Source: Clusia tigrina
Lineage: Eukaryota > Arthropoda > Insecta > Diptera > Clusiidae
Length of the DNA: 64,000 nucleotides
Assembly (NCBI GenBank): GCA_920105625.2
Contig: OV050032.1
Span: 23,891,351 to 23,955,350 of the forward strand
Reading direction: 5' to 3'
Part shown: positions 1 through 12,980 of the stretch, piece by piece
Layout of the letters: every line of letters begins with the position of its first letter
Position numbering within the stretch: the first letter of the stretch is position 1
Translations under genes and position numbers: made by a program
Notes under the pieces: generated by a model
Databases searched by the model: none
What the model was told of the DNA's origin: nothing
Seen by the model: only the letters and a program-made list of their open reading frames with translations

Positions 1-2830
1 ACCAAAACAATATAGTGCCAACAATACACGATGTTATTGTTTTGAATTTGAAGCTGTCTGAATTTTCAAATATTCAAGTAGTGCTTCATGAAAGTGAGTG
101 AGTGGTTACAGGCCCGTGGTGCATCATATCGATCCACTTAGTATGTTTTTGCCCTTTCACGGTCAAGAGCAGTCTATGACCGGTATCTAAACTGCCCGCT
201 TGAGGATGCTCGATTCTCTGTTTAATCAGATTGAATCTCCAACACCATCACACTCATTTTCCACCACAGATAGATCCAAGTTTTAACCACAGTTTTCGCA
301 CAACTCTTCGTTAGACACTTGTGAGAGTTTGTGTTTGAATCATAATAACCTTTTGGAACAATTCTTCTGAGAATTTCTTCAGTCGAGTCATGAATTCTGC
401 AAAACTCTCTGTGATTCGAGTTTTAATGCGAGTTAAATATGTTTAATCCGCAAAGCATATTTCCATTTCGAGCTACAGAAATCCGCATCTACAGAGAGAA
501 ATTTCAAATCCATATTTAATTTTCTGAGAATATCTAAACTGAAGAGGATGCTCCCAGATTTGCCATATACGAGCAGCATGAAACCAAGTGGGGACAATTA
601 CGTGTAGCAAATGTAGCATGTGCGTCAATTGAACGACGTTCGATTGATAGCACGGCATTCGCTGCTTCATCCATCGAACCAATGAATATGAATGAGTAAA
701 ACATACTCGTACATCATTGTAATACGAATGGGCAACACGCAGCAGAACCAACGTGTTGAAAAAGAAAACGAAGAAGAAGCAAGAGCAGCAGCAGAAAAAT
801 CCGGCGAGAAAATCGACACCCAACCGCAGTAGCAGCAGCAGCAGCAAACAACACAACCTGTCGACAACAAGTTCACTACGGGCCTCAACACGCTCGGTCG
901 CCGCATAAGCGAATATCAGTTTGATTCTTGATGTTGGATAGATCGGTTCTATATTGCGGAATAAAATTTTCGTGCAAACTCGAAGGAAACGCGCCACCTC
1001 CTATTGCTTAGCAGACTGTTCATTAGCAGCGCATCTTCAGCAATCGTTGCAAAAGCGCATTTTGAAAGAATTTGCAAAGGCAATCGGAATAATAATTACG
1101 AAGCGACGCGCGCCTCTATTTTGCAAAGAACGACGATTTTTCAGTAACATCAGGAAACAAACGCGTTGCTTTGTTGCCATCAAGCCACACAAAAGGAAAA
1201 CTGAGAAAATTTTCAAAATTGTGATAAATAGTAAATAACTTGTTTATATATTATAAATAAATTATCTAAAATAATAATTATACCGATAATAATTAAAAAA
1301 TAATATAACAAAAAAAAATTAATTAAACAAGAAAAAAATTATAACTGCCAAACATAAAACATAAATAAAAATCATATTAAATTTTTAAAAACAAACAAAA
1401 TATTGTGATACATTCTTCTTAAGCAATTATCTTCAAACGTAAGTAATCAATAATAGAGGAAAAAGATCAGCACAAAAACAAAAATAATTTAAATTTACAA
1501 AATTTGCTGTTGTAATTTTTTGGGAAATTTTTAGTTCACAAAAACAAAAACAAAAAAATAGACATTTTATACACTTCCGCATACTAGGAACAAATTGATT
1601 AAAAAATAATAAATTACATGCACAATAATTAACTAATAAAGTTAAATTGGCAATATTTAGCAGTGTTGAGCACAATTTGTTATTAATAATTAACTAATAA
1701 TATGTATTGTGCACAATTAAAGTTAAATTGGGAGATATTTAGCAGTGTTGAGCACAATTCTTCCAATCAAGAAGTGACATTCCATAGACTTAAGCAACGA
1801 ACTTGCTGCAGTTAATTTTGCCAAACTTCGCTCACTTTAGAATAAAAAAAACAAAGCAAATTAAAAGCTAATTACACGTTAATAAAATAATAGTTAAACA
1901 ATTTAGCAATAAAATAGCTACTACTAAAAATACACTTAATTAACGATAGGCGCGCGCGATTTGTATACTTTTGGCTTTTGCCGTTGTCTCAGCTCCGTAT
2001 GAAATTCGAAAAGGCACCACACATAAAAAAGAGAAAGGTGTGCGCGCTAAATATGCAAAATTCAAACAAAAAATCCAACCCAGAGCAGTTTCAGAGATAA
2101 CAAAAAACTAACTTAAAATTAAACATAATAAATGAAAAAGGCTAATTTTACACATTTTAAAATTGAGGAGCAAACGAGTTCTTTGGCAGCTGCTTCAAAA
2201 ATGCAAATACTCTTTTTGGGTATGCGAAAGTGATGCCCACTAAATCAGTGTTTCTAGAAACTAAAGCTGGTGAGCACGCAAACCGAAGCGTTTAGCGCTT
2301 GGGTAACGTAAGACGAGCATACAAAAAAGCCTTTCAAATAGCTTCGAACACAAAAATAAGGTCCGAAAAAACCAAATCATACCTGCGTGAGTTATCTTAC
2401 TTTTTGCTAAAAGCATCAACGTGCAAAAAAGTAGACTTACTCGAACAGGACGTGGAGAATGGGAGACTTTTACCATCAAGATAGATTTTTCGGGAATAAC
2501 CCAACCAAATAACCAGAGAATAAAAATACGCCTAATCGAAAACAGCCGACATAAGCTATAAGCCGAATAGATAGCGCAAAAGTGTGCTCCAAATTCAAAT
2601 TCTTTAAGAAATTCTCTGAAGTTACCGTGTACCAACCAAACAAAAACTTACACGAAACTTTCTACGTTGCTCTCACATAACCAGCCGGACAGCCTGACCG
2701 ACAACCCACTCACTTTGGAATTTTCTGTTTCTGTTTCTTCTTTTGCGAACTTTTAATTAGGTTAAAAATTAATTAAACCACTTATTTACCACACTGACAC
2801 ACACTTATGTACTCTTCTCTGCTATTTTAG
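1..2830. other. Non-coding stretch, probably promoter, 5' UTR and first intron of the first gene
   Basis: No protein-coding exon could be supported. 780-860 has CAG-rich runs; 990-1240 is somewhat more GC-rich and could be a 5' UTR exon of the gene whose ATG exon begins at 2831. From 1240 to 2110 the DNA is very AT-rich. No transcription start can be fixed from sequence alone. Confidence 0.4.
1639..1759. repeat. Short tandem duplication upstream of the membrane-protein gene
   Basis: A segment of about 38 bp (gttaaattgg..atatttagcagtgttgagcacaatt) occurs near 1639-1676 and again near 1721-1759. The TAATTAACTAATAA motif between and before the copies is also doubled. The period is about 83 bp and it lies in AT-rich DNA. 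Confidence 0.6.
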
Positions 2831-3898
2831 ATGAATGATTATTGGCATATTCCCCGCGCCTCTCTAGCGTCCTCGTCGTCGGCGTCATCGGCCGTTTCAT
2901 TGGGATCCTCGTCGCATCGCAGCAACAAATCACACGCGCATCAGCCCACACAAACGAAGGCTCCACCAACCCAACTGCAAATAGCAGAGAAGCACAATGC
3001 CACAAATTATGGTCTACAACGCAGCAGCGGTAATCAGTTAACGACAGTGTCGCCGAGTAGCGCCAAGACCGCGACACACGCCAACCGCCTGAATAAGAAC
3101 AGCCAGAAGTTCAGTGAAATGAGTGCCACAGCGGCGCCAACCACGAATGCAGCGGCTACAGCAGCCGCCGCAGCAGCTGTCCTAGCAGCAGCAAAACGTG
3201 GATCCCGCTCGTCGCAGGGCTCAAGCGATAGCAACAATAGTACAAGGGTAAGGAAGCGCAATCATAACGCAGTGATAAGACATTTTCAAGCAACGATTTT
3301 CATTTCAAATAATAGAGTGCAGCATCTGGTTCTCTGCTACTGACAGCAGCGAATCTGGAACGTTTCGCCGAGATACAAAAGAAGCAACAAAAACTCCATA
3401 AATTGTATCTGCAGCAACTGCCCAATGTACATCAAACGAATGCGGCGCAGCTAGGAGCAGCAACCATCTACGATGCAAACTTGGTCCATACACTGGGAGC
3501 GAAAGGGGTCAAGCAATTGGGCAATGCCTGCGAGAACAGAAATCAACAATCCAATAACGACAACAACACTAATGACAATGACGCTATAATCACAATGGAT
3601 CCAAATTTAGATTTTATTAAAACCAAAGATCTTGACACCGTCTCTATAGCCAGCTCCATGCATTTCACGATGGTGAACGGCGAAGGAGGGCCACCAAAGA
3701 AACCGAAGCGTGGCCTTTGCGATCGCGGCCGCCAAGTGACAGTGCTCATTATCAGCATGAGTACGGTATTCCTGCTGCTCATTATGGGCATGGTCTATGC
3801 ACTAGAAAGTAAGTCGATCCACACAAATACTATTCCAAACACATTTTTAACAATGACTTTCGTTTACAGTGCGCGCTCGCGATATGCCTCAAAGTTAA
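2831..3898 (+). CDS. Unidentified single-pass membrane protein, 3 exons, 312 aa
   Basis: Splice model: exons 2831-3247, 3316-3808 and 3870-3898, with 68- and 61-nt introns (GTAAGG..TAG and GTAAGT..CAG). All junctions keep phase and a TAA follows. The ATG sits directly behind a good acceptor (ctctgctattttag), so the 5' UTR should lie in an upstream exon. Residues 1-140 are Ser/Ala/Asn-rich with a polyalanine run. The middle is Gln/Asn-rich. A basic stretch (PPKKPKRG) precedes a hydrophobic segment at about 280-302 (VTVLIISMSTVFLLLIMGMV), and only about 10 residues follow (ending MRARDMPQS). This predicts a cytosolic N-terminus with a C-terminal anchor, like a tail-anchored or type II protein. 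I do not recognise the family. Other isoforms could splice from 3808 into exons I have not found. Exon structure is well supported; function is unknown. Confidence 0.72.
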
Positions 3899-6724
3899 CA
3901 ACGCACAGCAGAGTTTGTGGTGGTGGTGGTGGTGATGATTTGGGTAACAGTGGTATTGGTTTTGGAGACGTAATCAGAAGGGTGGCAGAAAATGTACGAG
4001 AAATTACCGTATTTGATATTAAACGTAAATGAACATTGCCAGCAAACAAACAAGCAAACAAAGCTGCAAGAGAACAAAGTAGCTAATTAGAAAAAAGAAA
4101 GTTAATCCAGTAATACTAGCCCCGCCTAAACGACGCCGCCCCCCACAAATGACCAAATTATTTTAAACGTAGAATTTATTAATTTATTTTCTTTGACATT
4201 TTAAAACTGTTAAAACGTTTTATCTCGCCGTATTCATAATCAAATTCTCATTATTCACTCCACTCCATCTGGCAAACCATGGCAAAATGTGGCGCGGTAA
4301 AGTCAGGAAGGAAAGACGCCTCGGTCAAAAATGCACTATTCTCGTAAATCAGTGCTGCCAACACAGCCAATTATGGTTTGATGGGTGTGGTGTTTAGGCG
4401 ATTGATAGGCGATATTTTGACAAAATCGCGGTGCGCTTGTACAATCAATTGAAGCAATTACTTTCATAGGCGGCTTTACCGTATAACATTATTAAGGCTA
4501 CCAGCAATATTGCCAATTCTAGGCCCATGTGAGCCTGGCAAGTGACGCTGTTGAATTTGTTTATGAATATGGAGTTTAGCTTTTAAGTTATTTATTTCGA
4601 ATTTATACACTTAATATTTTTATGCATATACATACATATACAATTCACACATACACACATTCTACGTCATTGAAGAGCACAAAGTAGCCAACGAGCACAC
4701 AACCGACTCCTGTCCTCAACAGCAAACACAAAAGAGAGCGCAATCGTGCAGAACAAAAAATCATTGCAAAAGTAGCCTTTAAGTTGGTCATTTAAGAATA
4801 TTTTTTTAATTTCCCTATGGATGCAGAACACATTTGCACGTACACACGTGTGTGCGTTTGTATGTGCAACTACACATACAGCCATGCATATGCATTGGGT
4901 TTTTTCCAAGTCACGCATGCTTAAATCCTTTGCCAAATCCCATTCTACAATTTTCTAGACTTGACAGTCACTTTTGTTTCTGCCGGCACTTATTTCCAAA
5001 CTGCTCACATACATACAAAATGTAAGGTCAAGTCCGGAACTATGTAGGAGGGGACTACGCTTCAAATTTATGTTCGTACTCATGCTCAGTGGTATATACA
5101 AACATTTTAGTATTGCTTATTTACACATTTGTCTCAAATTATGCATAGATATAGACATTATGTATATCGTAGTTAATTACCCTAGTTCCAAAAGTTTATC
5201 TATGTAAATTTCAACTGGAAGTATGTTTAGAAATGGCATCCACAAGAGTTGTTTATACTCGTACATACATTATATACTGTATATAATAATGTAATTGTTT
5301 ATCCCTGTGATATGTTAAATAAAAAAAATTAAAAGTAACATATGCTTTAATTAAAAACTTTCACAAATATCTTTTAGGATAGAACGCCGTGTCAGAATGC
5401 GCACCCGTTTTATCTGACAATTTGCATAACTACGTGGAAAGAATGGGAGATATGGGTCTAGTTTTATACCAAGTATATCTTAGAGTAGATCTGTGCAATT
5501 TTAAAGCTAGTCCATCCTTTAACTACGTAACTACAGAACGAACCAGGAGCACATTTTATTCCAACGGTTCAACAAAAGGGTGTATTTTCGGGTGTGGTTG
5601 ACTATATACGCCTATCTATTGAACGATATCTAATGCTCTTTATTTTTATTGATTTTTACGCTCTTCTGGGTGGTTACATACAGAATAGTTTAAGCGCACA
5701 TCAAAGCGAAGTAAGTGCACACGTGTGCGCATAAGAATCCAATTTTCAGCAGTATTTTGAATAAACAATTTATTCTGCACACAATTTAATATCAATATTC
5801 ACAAAACACCGATTGCCAATATGATTTAGGATGTCACAATAACGAATTTTTCTCTTCAAATCACAAAAGTTACGACCAGAGCACAGAAAATAAAAATTTC
5901 TAACAACAGATGGCACAATATTTTTTTTATTATCCTGGATTGTACACCCTCACTTAAGACTACCATTCAGGGAAATTGCTTAAATGCGCATTGGACCATG
6001 TCGGCCATAATGTGTTGCAGGTGGCGTTGTAGGTTGCAGTATCAACCACCACAAATGTATTTAATGAATTCGAGGGGTACAAACGACAGGTGTTGGTAGT
6101 TGTAATTCCATATCCACATTATTAAAAAGTTTCTCAAATGTCTTCAAATACGACTAGTCTACAAAAAGGGGAAAGGTTGATTTAAAGGACTTTGCAAAAT
6201 AGTGCACTTGGCTTTGCTTAATGCGGACACAAGTAGTTATTAATGATTGAAAAATATGTGACTGAATCCGTAGCATTCCTTTTGCGCCGTTATTTCAAGT
6301 GCGTTTGATGTGAATATGTGTCCACATAAAGAAGAACATTTGTAGCTTCCTTCTGGAAATAGACTTGTGTTGAAAAGCGATCTAAGATCGTGAACTCGAT
6401 CAACGAACAAGCGCTACATCACAATTTCGAGAAGTTCTTACACTCGTCCCTGGGGGCAATATGCAACAGGAGGTATTTGCATATTGTTGCACGTGGTAGA
6501 TAAGTACAAGAGATCACGTTTAAAAAAAAGGAAAACTGCCTGCTTCAAATCACCGATATTTAACGACAATTAAACAGATGATGTATAACTGTACTTTATA
6601 CTCCGGCGGACGAGATATATGCGTTCATTTCCTTCTGCACCGCTCATCATAAAGCTGTACTTGAGTGTTCTCACTTAGTTGTATACAATACTGAATATGG
6701 AAAACTGAATAATATTAAACTAAC
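3899..6724. other. 3' UTR and intergenic DNA with possible transposon remnant
   Basis: The first part is likely 3' UTR of the upstream gene. From roughly 6250 to 5990, the minus strand can be read with breaks as a string resembling the C-terminal part of hAT/MYM-type transposases, including VDMELQLPTPVVC, but it is too decayed to call firmly. I searched the minus strand here by eye for the missing nudC exons (CS domain, a conserved WW) and did not find them. Confidence 0.35.
5318..5323 (+). promoter_or_regulatory. Candidate polyadenylation signal of the membrane-protein gene
   Basis: AATAAA is followed by an A-rich stretch, and it is the first canonical hexamer I found downstream of the stop at 3898. 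If used, the 3' UTR would be about 1.4 kb. Cleavage site not known. Confidence 0.3.
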
Positions 6725-7391
6725 CTCCACTTCTTTCAGTGTCTGAGTCCATGAGTATTTTTCCAAAGTGCACCCATTGCCGGCGTTTGGCATCAGTTTA
6801 CCCAATTCATTTTTTTCCGAATCATCAGTAACTGTATCAATTGGTTTAGAGACTTCATCACTTTCTATGATCGTTTTTTCCGTTGGTTTAGTACCGAGTT
6901 TTCTACGTATAAATGTATAATATATAAAAAAAATTGAATCTCTCTCTCTCTATATATATATATAATTTATTTGTACTTCTCCTTCTCCTCTTCTATAATT
7001 TGTGCGGCTTCCTCTTCAGAAATATCACAAATTTTACTGTCATCAAGGTGTTTTGCACGCTCAGCGACTTGTTTTTCTTTCACGCGTTGTGCGTCTTCGC
7101 GCTTCTTCTTTGCTTCCTTCTGAGCAGTCAAGGCGAGTTCGCCCTCCTTCCGGAAAATGTCGAGAAGCACCTTTTCCCAATTGGTTTGAGTGGCACCGGT
7201 AAAAAAGTCTGTACGCCGACGTAAGAAGCTGGCGAATGATCCAAGTAACTACAACGAATTCAATCGAAATTAATATAAAAAATCATTGTTGCTTAAGTTT
7301 CAAATCGCTAACTAACCTCTGGAACGCCGCCACGATGTCTCTCGGCCAACGAGAAAAAAAAACCATCAAATTGCTCCTCTTCTGACGACAT
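6725..7391 (-). CDS. nudC: NudC nuclear-migration protein, N-terminal half only
   Basis: Minus-strand exons 7391-7317, 7248-6977 and 6902-6725 join in phase to 175 residues. The start MSSEEEQFDG and the stretch FASFLRRRTDFFTGATQTNW are the conserved NudC N-terminal domain. A Lys/Glu-rich coiled coil follows (about 60-115). Exon 3 ends with LGKLMPNAGNGCTLEKYSWT, the conserved lead into the CS domain, and a GTTAGT donor. Intron 2 is only 74 nt and is made largely of (TA)n and (GA)n. NudC proteins are usually about 330 residues and act with cytoplasmic dynein and Hsp90 in nuclear movement and mitosis (family knowledge). The CS domain and C-terminal helices, about 155 residues, are not visible downstream. 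Either they lie beyond the left edge across a long intron or the copy is truncated. Identity is near certain; completeness is doubtful. Confidence 0.9.
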
Positions 7392-7636
7392 GGTAGATAA
7401 TCAGTTATTTATATTTCTTTTAGTTTAAAAAGCAACTAACTTTCAAGAAAATGTCTTTAAAAATTCTAGAATAAAAACAGAATCAGTGAATGATTATCAG
7501 AACCGGGCACAACCGAATCGAAGAGTAAAACGTGCTAGACGAAAATGTGAATCAACAAAACTACAGAACTGCCAGCCCTCACTACACTAGGAGTATGCGC
7601 CAAAATTCGTTGTTTTCAAAAGTAATTATGCAGAAG

Positions 7637-8531
7637 CCAAGGTGAATTTACTTACATGGTGGTTGCAAGCACAAATTTTTTTGAACCAATTTTCCACTCT
7701 ATAGCTGTCAAAATTGATTGTTTAGAAAAATGCGACCAAAACAAATATGCAAACAATTGGAAATTAGGTTTTGATTTTATTGAGTAAGAGTTTTTTAATT
7801 GTTATTTTTGTGAAGTTTGTACCTTATGAAGAAATTATGAGTCTATTATATATATATTATATAAATTGTGTACCACTTTACCCCACGTCTCCACGGGCAA
7901 ATTTTTGACGGCATAACATCTGTCAAATTTGATTGCAATGGTTGGCAATATTTTAATGGTGGGCATTGCGATGTTATGCCATCGTCATTTTAAAAATGTC
8001 GTCAAGCAATCTAGTTCGCTGTGCCCGCGCTTGAAAAAAATTTGAATTTATACGATGAAGAGGAAAAAAGAAGGAAACCGAAATTCTGGGTGAATCCTTT
8101 TTTACAAAAAATGCAAATGCAGTTTCCATACATTTTAGCGCTTAAATTAATTTAATAGACGCGGTAAAACTGAAAGTTCGACGGTGCTGCCACTGTGAGC
8201 GTCACGGAAAAATGAAAAACGGCTGTCAAACAACGAAAATGACAACTGATTGCAACACAGCACATTGGCAATTTATGGCATAAAATATTTCATAACATAA
8301 ATTGCCAGCTTGAAGCAATTTGCAGTCTCCATTGGCAATTTGCTTGAAATTGCCAATGGCATGCCATCAAACATTGCCCGTGGAGACGTAGGGTTAAGCA
8401 GCTCTTGTGCATTTCTCCATTCCTCTCAATTTCGTTTATTTTGAAGTGTCCTAATCGCACATTGCTTGTGTTTGACAATTCCTGAGGTACGAAATTCACC
8501 TTGCAGCCACCATGTAAGTAAATTCACCTTT
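7637..8531. mobile_element. hAT-type MITE carrying a nested Harbinger-type MITE
   Basis: The ends are inverted repeats starting CAAGGTGAATTTAC and ending GTAAATTCACCTT. They match the uninterrupted copies at 12575 and 57481. Flanks TGCAGAAG and TGCAGAAA are a 7/8 match, consistent with an aged 8-bp hAT target duplication. The middle is occupied by a separate element at 7881-8393. No transposase coding was seen. Confidence 0.85.
7881..8393. mobile_element. 513-bp PIF/Harbinger-like MITE inserted in a hAT MITE
   Basis: The left end is CCCCACGTCTCCACGGGCAA and the reverse complement of the right end differs from it at one base. Similarity continues for about 34 bp. It is flanked by TTA on both sides (7878-7880 and 8394-8396), the 3-bp target duplication typical of PIF/Harbinger. 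The copies at 12575 and 57481 show the unoccupied site. The interior is rich in TTGGCAATT-type motifs in both orientations and has no coding potential. Confidence 0.82.
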
Positions 8532-10148
8532 TGCAGAAACATTTTCCTCGCGTAAATGTCAAAGACGTACATATGTAATGCGCAATAATCCAACTAACCA
8601 CTATATAAGTGAGGTGAATTTATTGGGAAGAATAGCATTTTTTATTATATCCTACTCCATAATTAATTGGAAAAAGATTACGATTAAAGTAAAACTTTAG
8701 ATTAGAATAACATAAAGAAATCAACAGTTTGAAACCACAAGATACAGACGATGAATAGCTGCAATCTCACGACTGTGAGGCTAGCAAGAGTGCCCCTAGA
8801 TCACGCAATCCCACAACTTTATTTTGATAATTATACATATAACAAGTGTGTTCCCCACGCATGAAGTTGTGCAGTGCGAGTTCACTTCAGTTCTCTTCAG
8901 TTCAGTAATTTGTCGTTTGCGACACGAACAGGAAAATGCAGTACCAGCAGAGACCATAGAGACGGGACACTTAAACGTCAAATTTTTTAATTCAAATCGG
9001 GAGCACAGCAAAAAACACTTATAATATTGACATTTGGAATTTGTTTTAATCATCAATTGGCATTATAGGTTGTTAGTCGGGAGCATAGCGAAACAGACCG
9101 ATTGGAAACTTTTAATTAGCAAACTTAGCATACTATAACATAACATGGCTGCCCAATGTATTTTTCCTGAAGTTGACATATGTACATATAAATAATAAAT
9201 AATTGCCTTGTGTTTTAAATACTAAATCAATTAAGTATGAATCTTATTTTTTATGAATAACCAATGAATCAACAAACCAATCCTAAAAACCAACAAATAA
9301 ACTGTTTTTATAACGCCAGTTAACATAGAAATCATATATTAATATGCTATGTTAAGTTTGGTTGTGCTAATATAATATTCAGCCTATTTTGGCTTTGTCT
9401 TTTAAGTGATAATTAATCCTGCTATTTTATTTTCACTTAAGTTTTCATATTTAAGCCTTATACTTGTTTATTTACTCTCGTCGCAATAATTTGAAACTTT
9501 TGCGTGGCAAATTATTCCATTTTTGTCCTATCTGGCAATAGAACGCACGTGTCAACACTACATTAAAAAATTGCGTAAAGATTTTTATACGCAAGGTGAG
9601 TTTCTTGTCAAGGTGAATACTTCGCCAAATAAATGTATTCAACTAACTATCCCTGGTGATCTGACAAAATTAGCTTGTAGAAAAATCGATTCAAAAGAAA
9701 GAAAAAGCATGACTTTATGTTGCAATTTTATATGTATTATAATCTAGCAATATTCGAAGTAGCAGTGCACTTAACAAATTATGTGACTATGAAAAGAACA
9801 TCTCATAAACAAAGTAGCTTACAAAGTGAAACACACAAAAAAATTAATTTTGTATAAATTGTTGTTTACCACTTTGAGTATCTGTTCTCTTATAAATTTT
9901 GTTTATTTTAATCAACAGTTGAATTTGTTTTCAAGTTCACAAGAGATAAAATTCACCTTTCATCCACTCTTAAACTTACATTGAGCGAATATCTCCCTCC
10001 TTAAAGCGAATTTAGTTAGCAAATGCTTATGAGATAATATAAGTGGCTTTCAACTTTTTCGCATTCCTTTTTTACTTACATACATGTATAGTATATCTTT
10101 TGATTTAAGAAGTTTAGATTTAGCTGTCTTCTTAAGCTGCTCACTAAT
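8532..10148. other. AT-rich non-coding DNA
   Basis: No gene recognised. A 74-codon open frame at 9523-9747 contains a GTGAGT donor-like site near 9595 but has no recognisable product. Confidence 0.4.
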
Positions 10149-10549
10149 CCTACGTCTCCACGAGCAATTTTTGATGGCAAGCAATTGGCAATTTCAAGAA
10201 AATTGCCAATGAAGACTGCAAATTATTTCAAGTTGGCAATTTATGGCTTGAAATATTTCATGCAATAAATTGCCAACGTGCTGTGTTGCAATCAGTTGTC
10301 ATTTTGTTTGTTTGACAGCCGTTTTTCAATTTATATAAAATATATTTATTAGTTAAATAGACTCTAAATTTCTTTTACTTTTCATAACTTCACAAAAATT
10401 ACAATTAAAAAACACTTATTCACTCATATCAAAACTTATTTGCAATTGTTTGGATATTTGTTTTGATCGAATTTTTCTATACATTCAATTTAGACAGCTA
10501 CTGCCGGAAAATTGGTTCTTGCAGCCACCATATAAGTAAATTCACCTTG
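10149..10549. mobile_element. Chimeric fragment of the nested MITE pair
   Basis: Begins with CCTACGTCTCCACG, the terminus of the Harbinger-like MITE, and runs through its TTGGCAATT-rich arm into the reversed left arm of the hAT MITE. It ends with GTAAATTCACCTTG. The other half of the inner element and the right arm of the outer one are absent, so this is an internally deleted descendant of a nested copy like the one at 7637-8531, in opposite orientation. Confidence 0.75.
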
Positions 10550-11803
<1,254 letters not shown>

Positions 11804-12574
11804 AAATTGGTTTTGCGGTTATTGTAACATATTTCTATGATTTTATACAATTTCTGCGTGAAGCGTATTATAGACTAATTGTGAATGAAACTGCCGAATT
11901 TCCTGCTGGTATTCATATGTATGTGGTAAGAAAAGCAACAGCTGTCTTGTAAGTATTCAAAATGCATTCGTAGCCAACTTCATGTAGGAAAATAAAGTAA
12001 AATTTAAACATGTTTGGTTATTTATTAGAAATAGCTGAAAATGACTAACACGTTTACCACAGAAACCCTACTCTAGTCATTTTAAAGTGAACATGGCTAA
12101 AATGAAAGTAATGCCAAGAAAGTTAGTTTAGAAATAAAACTAAGTGCATTATGACAATGCATTTTTAAGGGAGATTTTTAAGTGCAGTCGGTCCACAAAA
12201 ATATCAATTGATATGCACTAGAATACCTTCCATCTAGGTCCTCATTGGGAAATGTCATGCATTCTTCCAGCCTTTCAAATTTAAAATGTACTGCCGCTTA
12301 TCACACATGATATACCTATCAACTGAAAGCAATAAAATATATGATTTTTGAATCAAAACTTTTAAATTATATATAGTAATCCAAATAAGTGCACCAATTG
12401 AATTTTACCTATCCAATAAATCACTAAATTAAGATTGTAGATGTATTTTATCACTTTTGTAAATTGATTTATTTCTTCTGTTGAAAGGCGCCAAAACAAC
12501 TTTTAAATTATACCGATTGGGAAAAGCCACAATAAAATGAAGTTGGGCATAGATCACAAAAAGGTGGGTCCACT

Positions 12575-12972
12575 CAAGATGAATTTACTTACATGGTGGC
12601 TGCAAGAACAAATTTTTTTGAATCAATTTTCCCTCAGTAGCTGTCAAAATTGAATTTATAGAAAAATGCGATCAAAACAAATATGCAAACAATTGCAAAT
12701 AGAGTTTTGATTTGAGTGAATACAGTTTTCTAATTGTTATTTTTGTGAAGTTTGAACATTATGAAGAAATTGTGAGTTTATTTAACTATTAAATATATTT
12801 TATATAAATTGTGTACCACTTTAGCCAGCCCTTATGTATTCCTCCATTCGTCTCAATTTCGTTTATTTTGATAGAATTTAATTGACAGAATTTAATCGCA
12901 CATTGCTTATGTTTGACAATTGCGGTGGTACGAAATTCACCTTGCAGTCACCATGTAAGTAAATTCACCTTG
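12575..12972. mobile_element. hAT-type MITE, 398 bp, exact 8-bp target duplication
   Basis: Ends CAAGATGAATTTAC and GTAAATTCACCTTG. Flanked by identical GGTCCACT at 12567-12574 and 12973-12980. Non-coding. It shares arms with the elements at 7637 and 57481 and lacks the inner Harbinger-like insertion, so it preserves the empty site. Confidence 0.9.
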
Positions 12973-12980
12973 GGTCCACT

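Noticed and set aside
916..949. Initiator TCAGTT with a DPE-like GGTTC at +28
   Set aside because: Spacing fits, but such short motifs arise often by chance and nothing else supports a start there.
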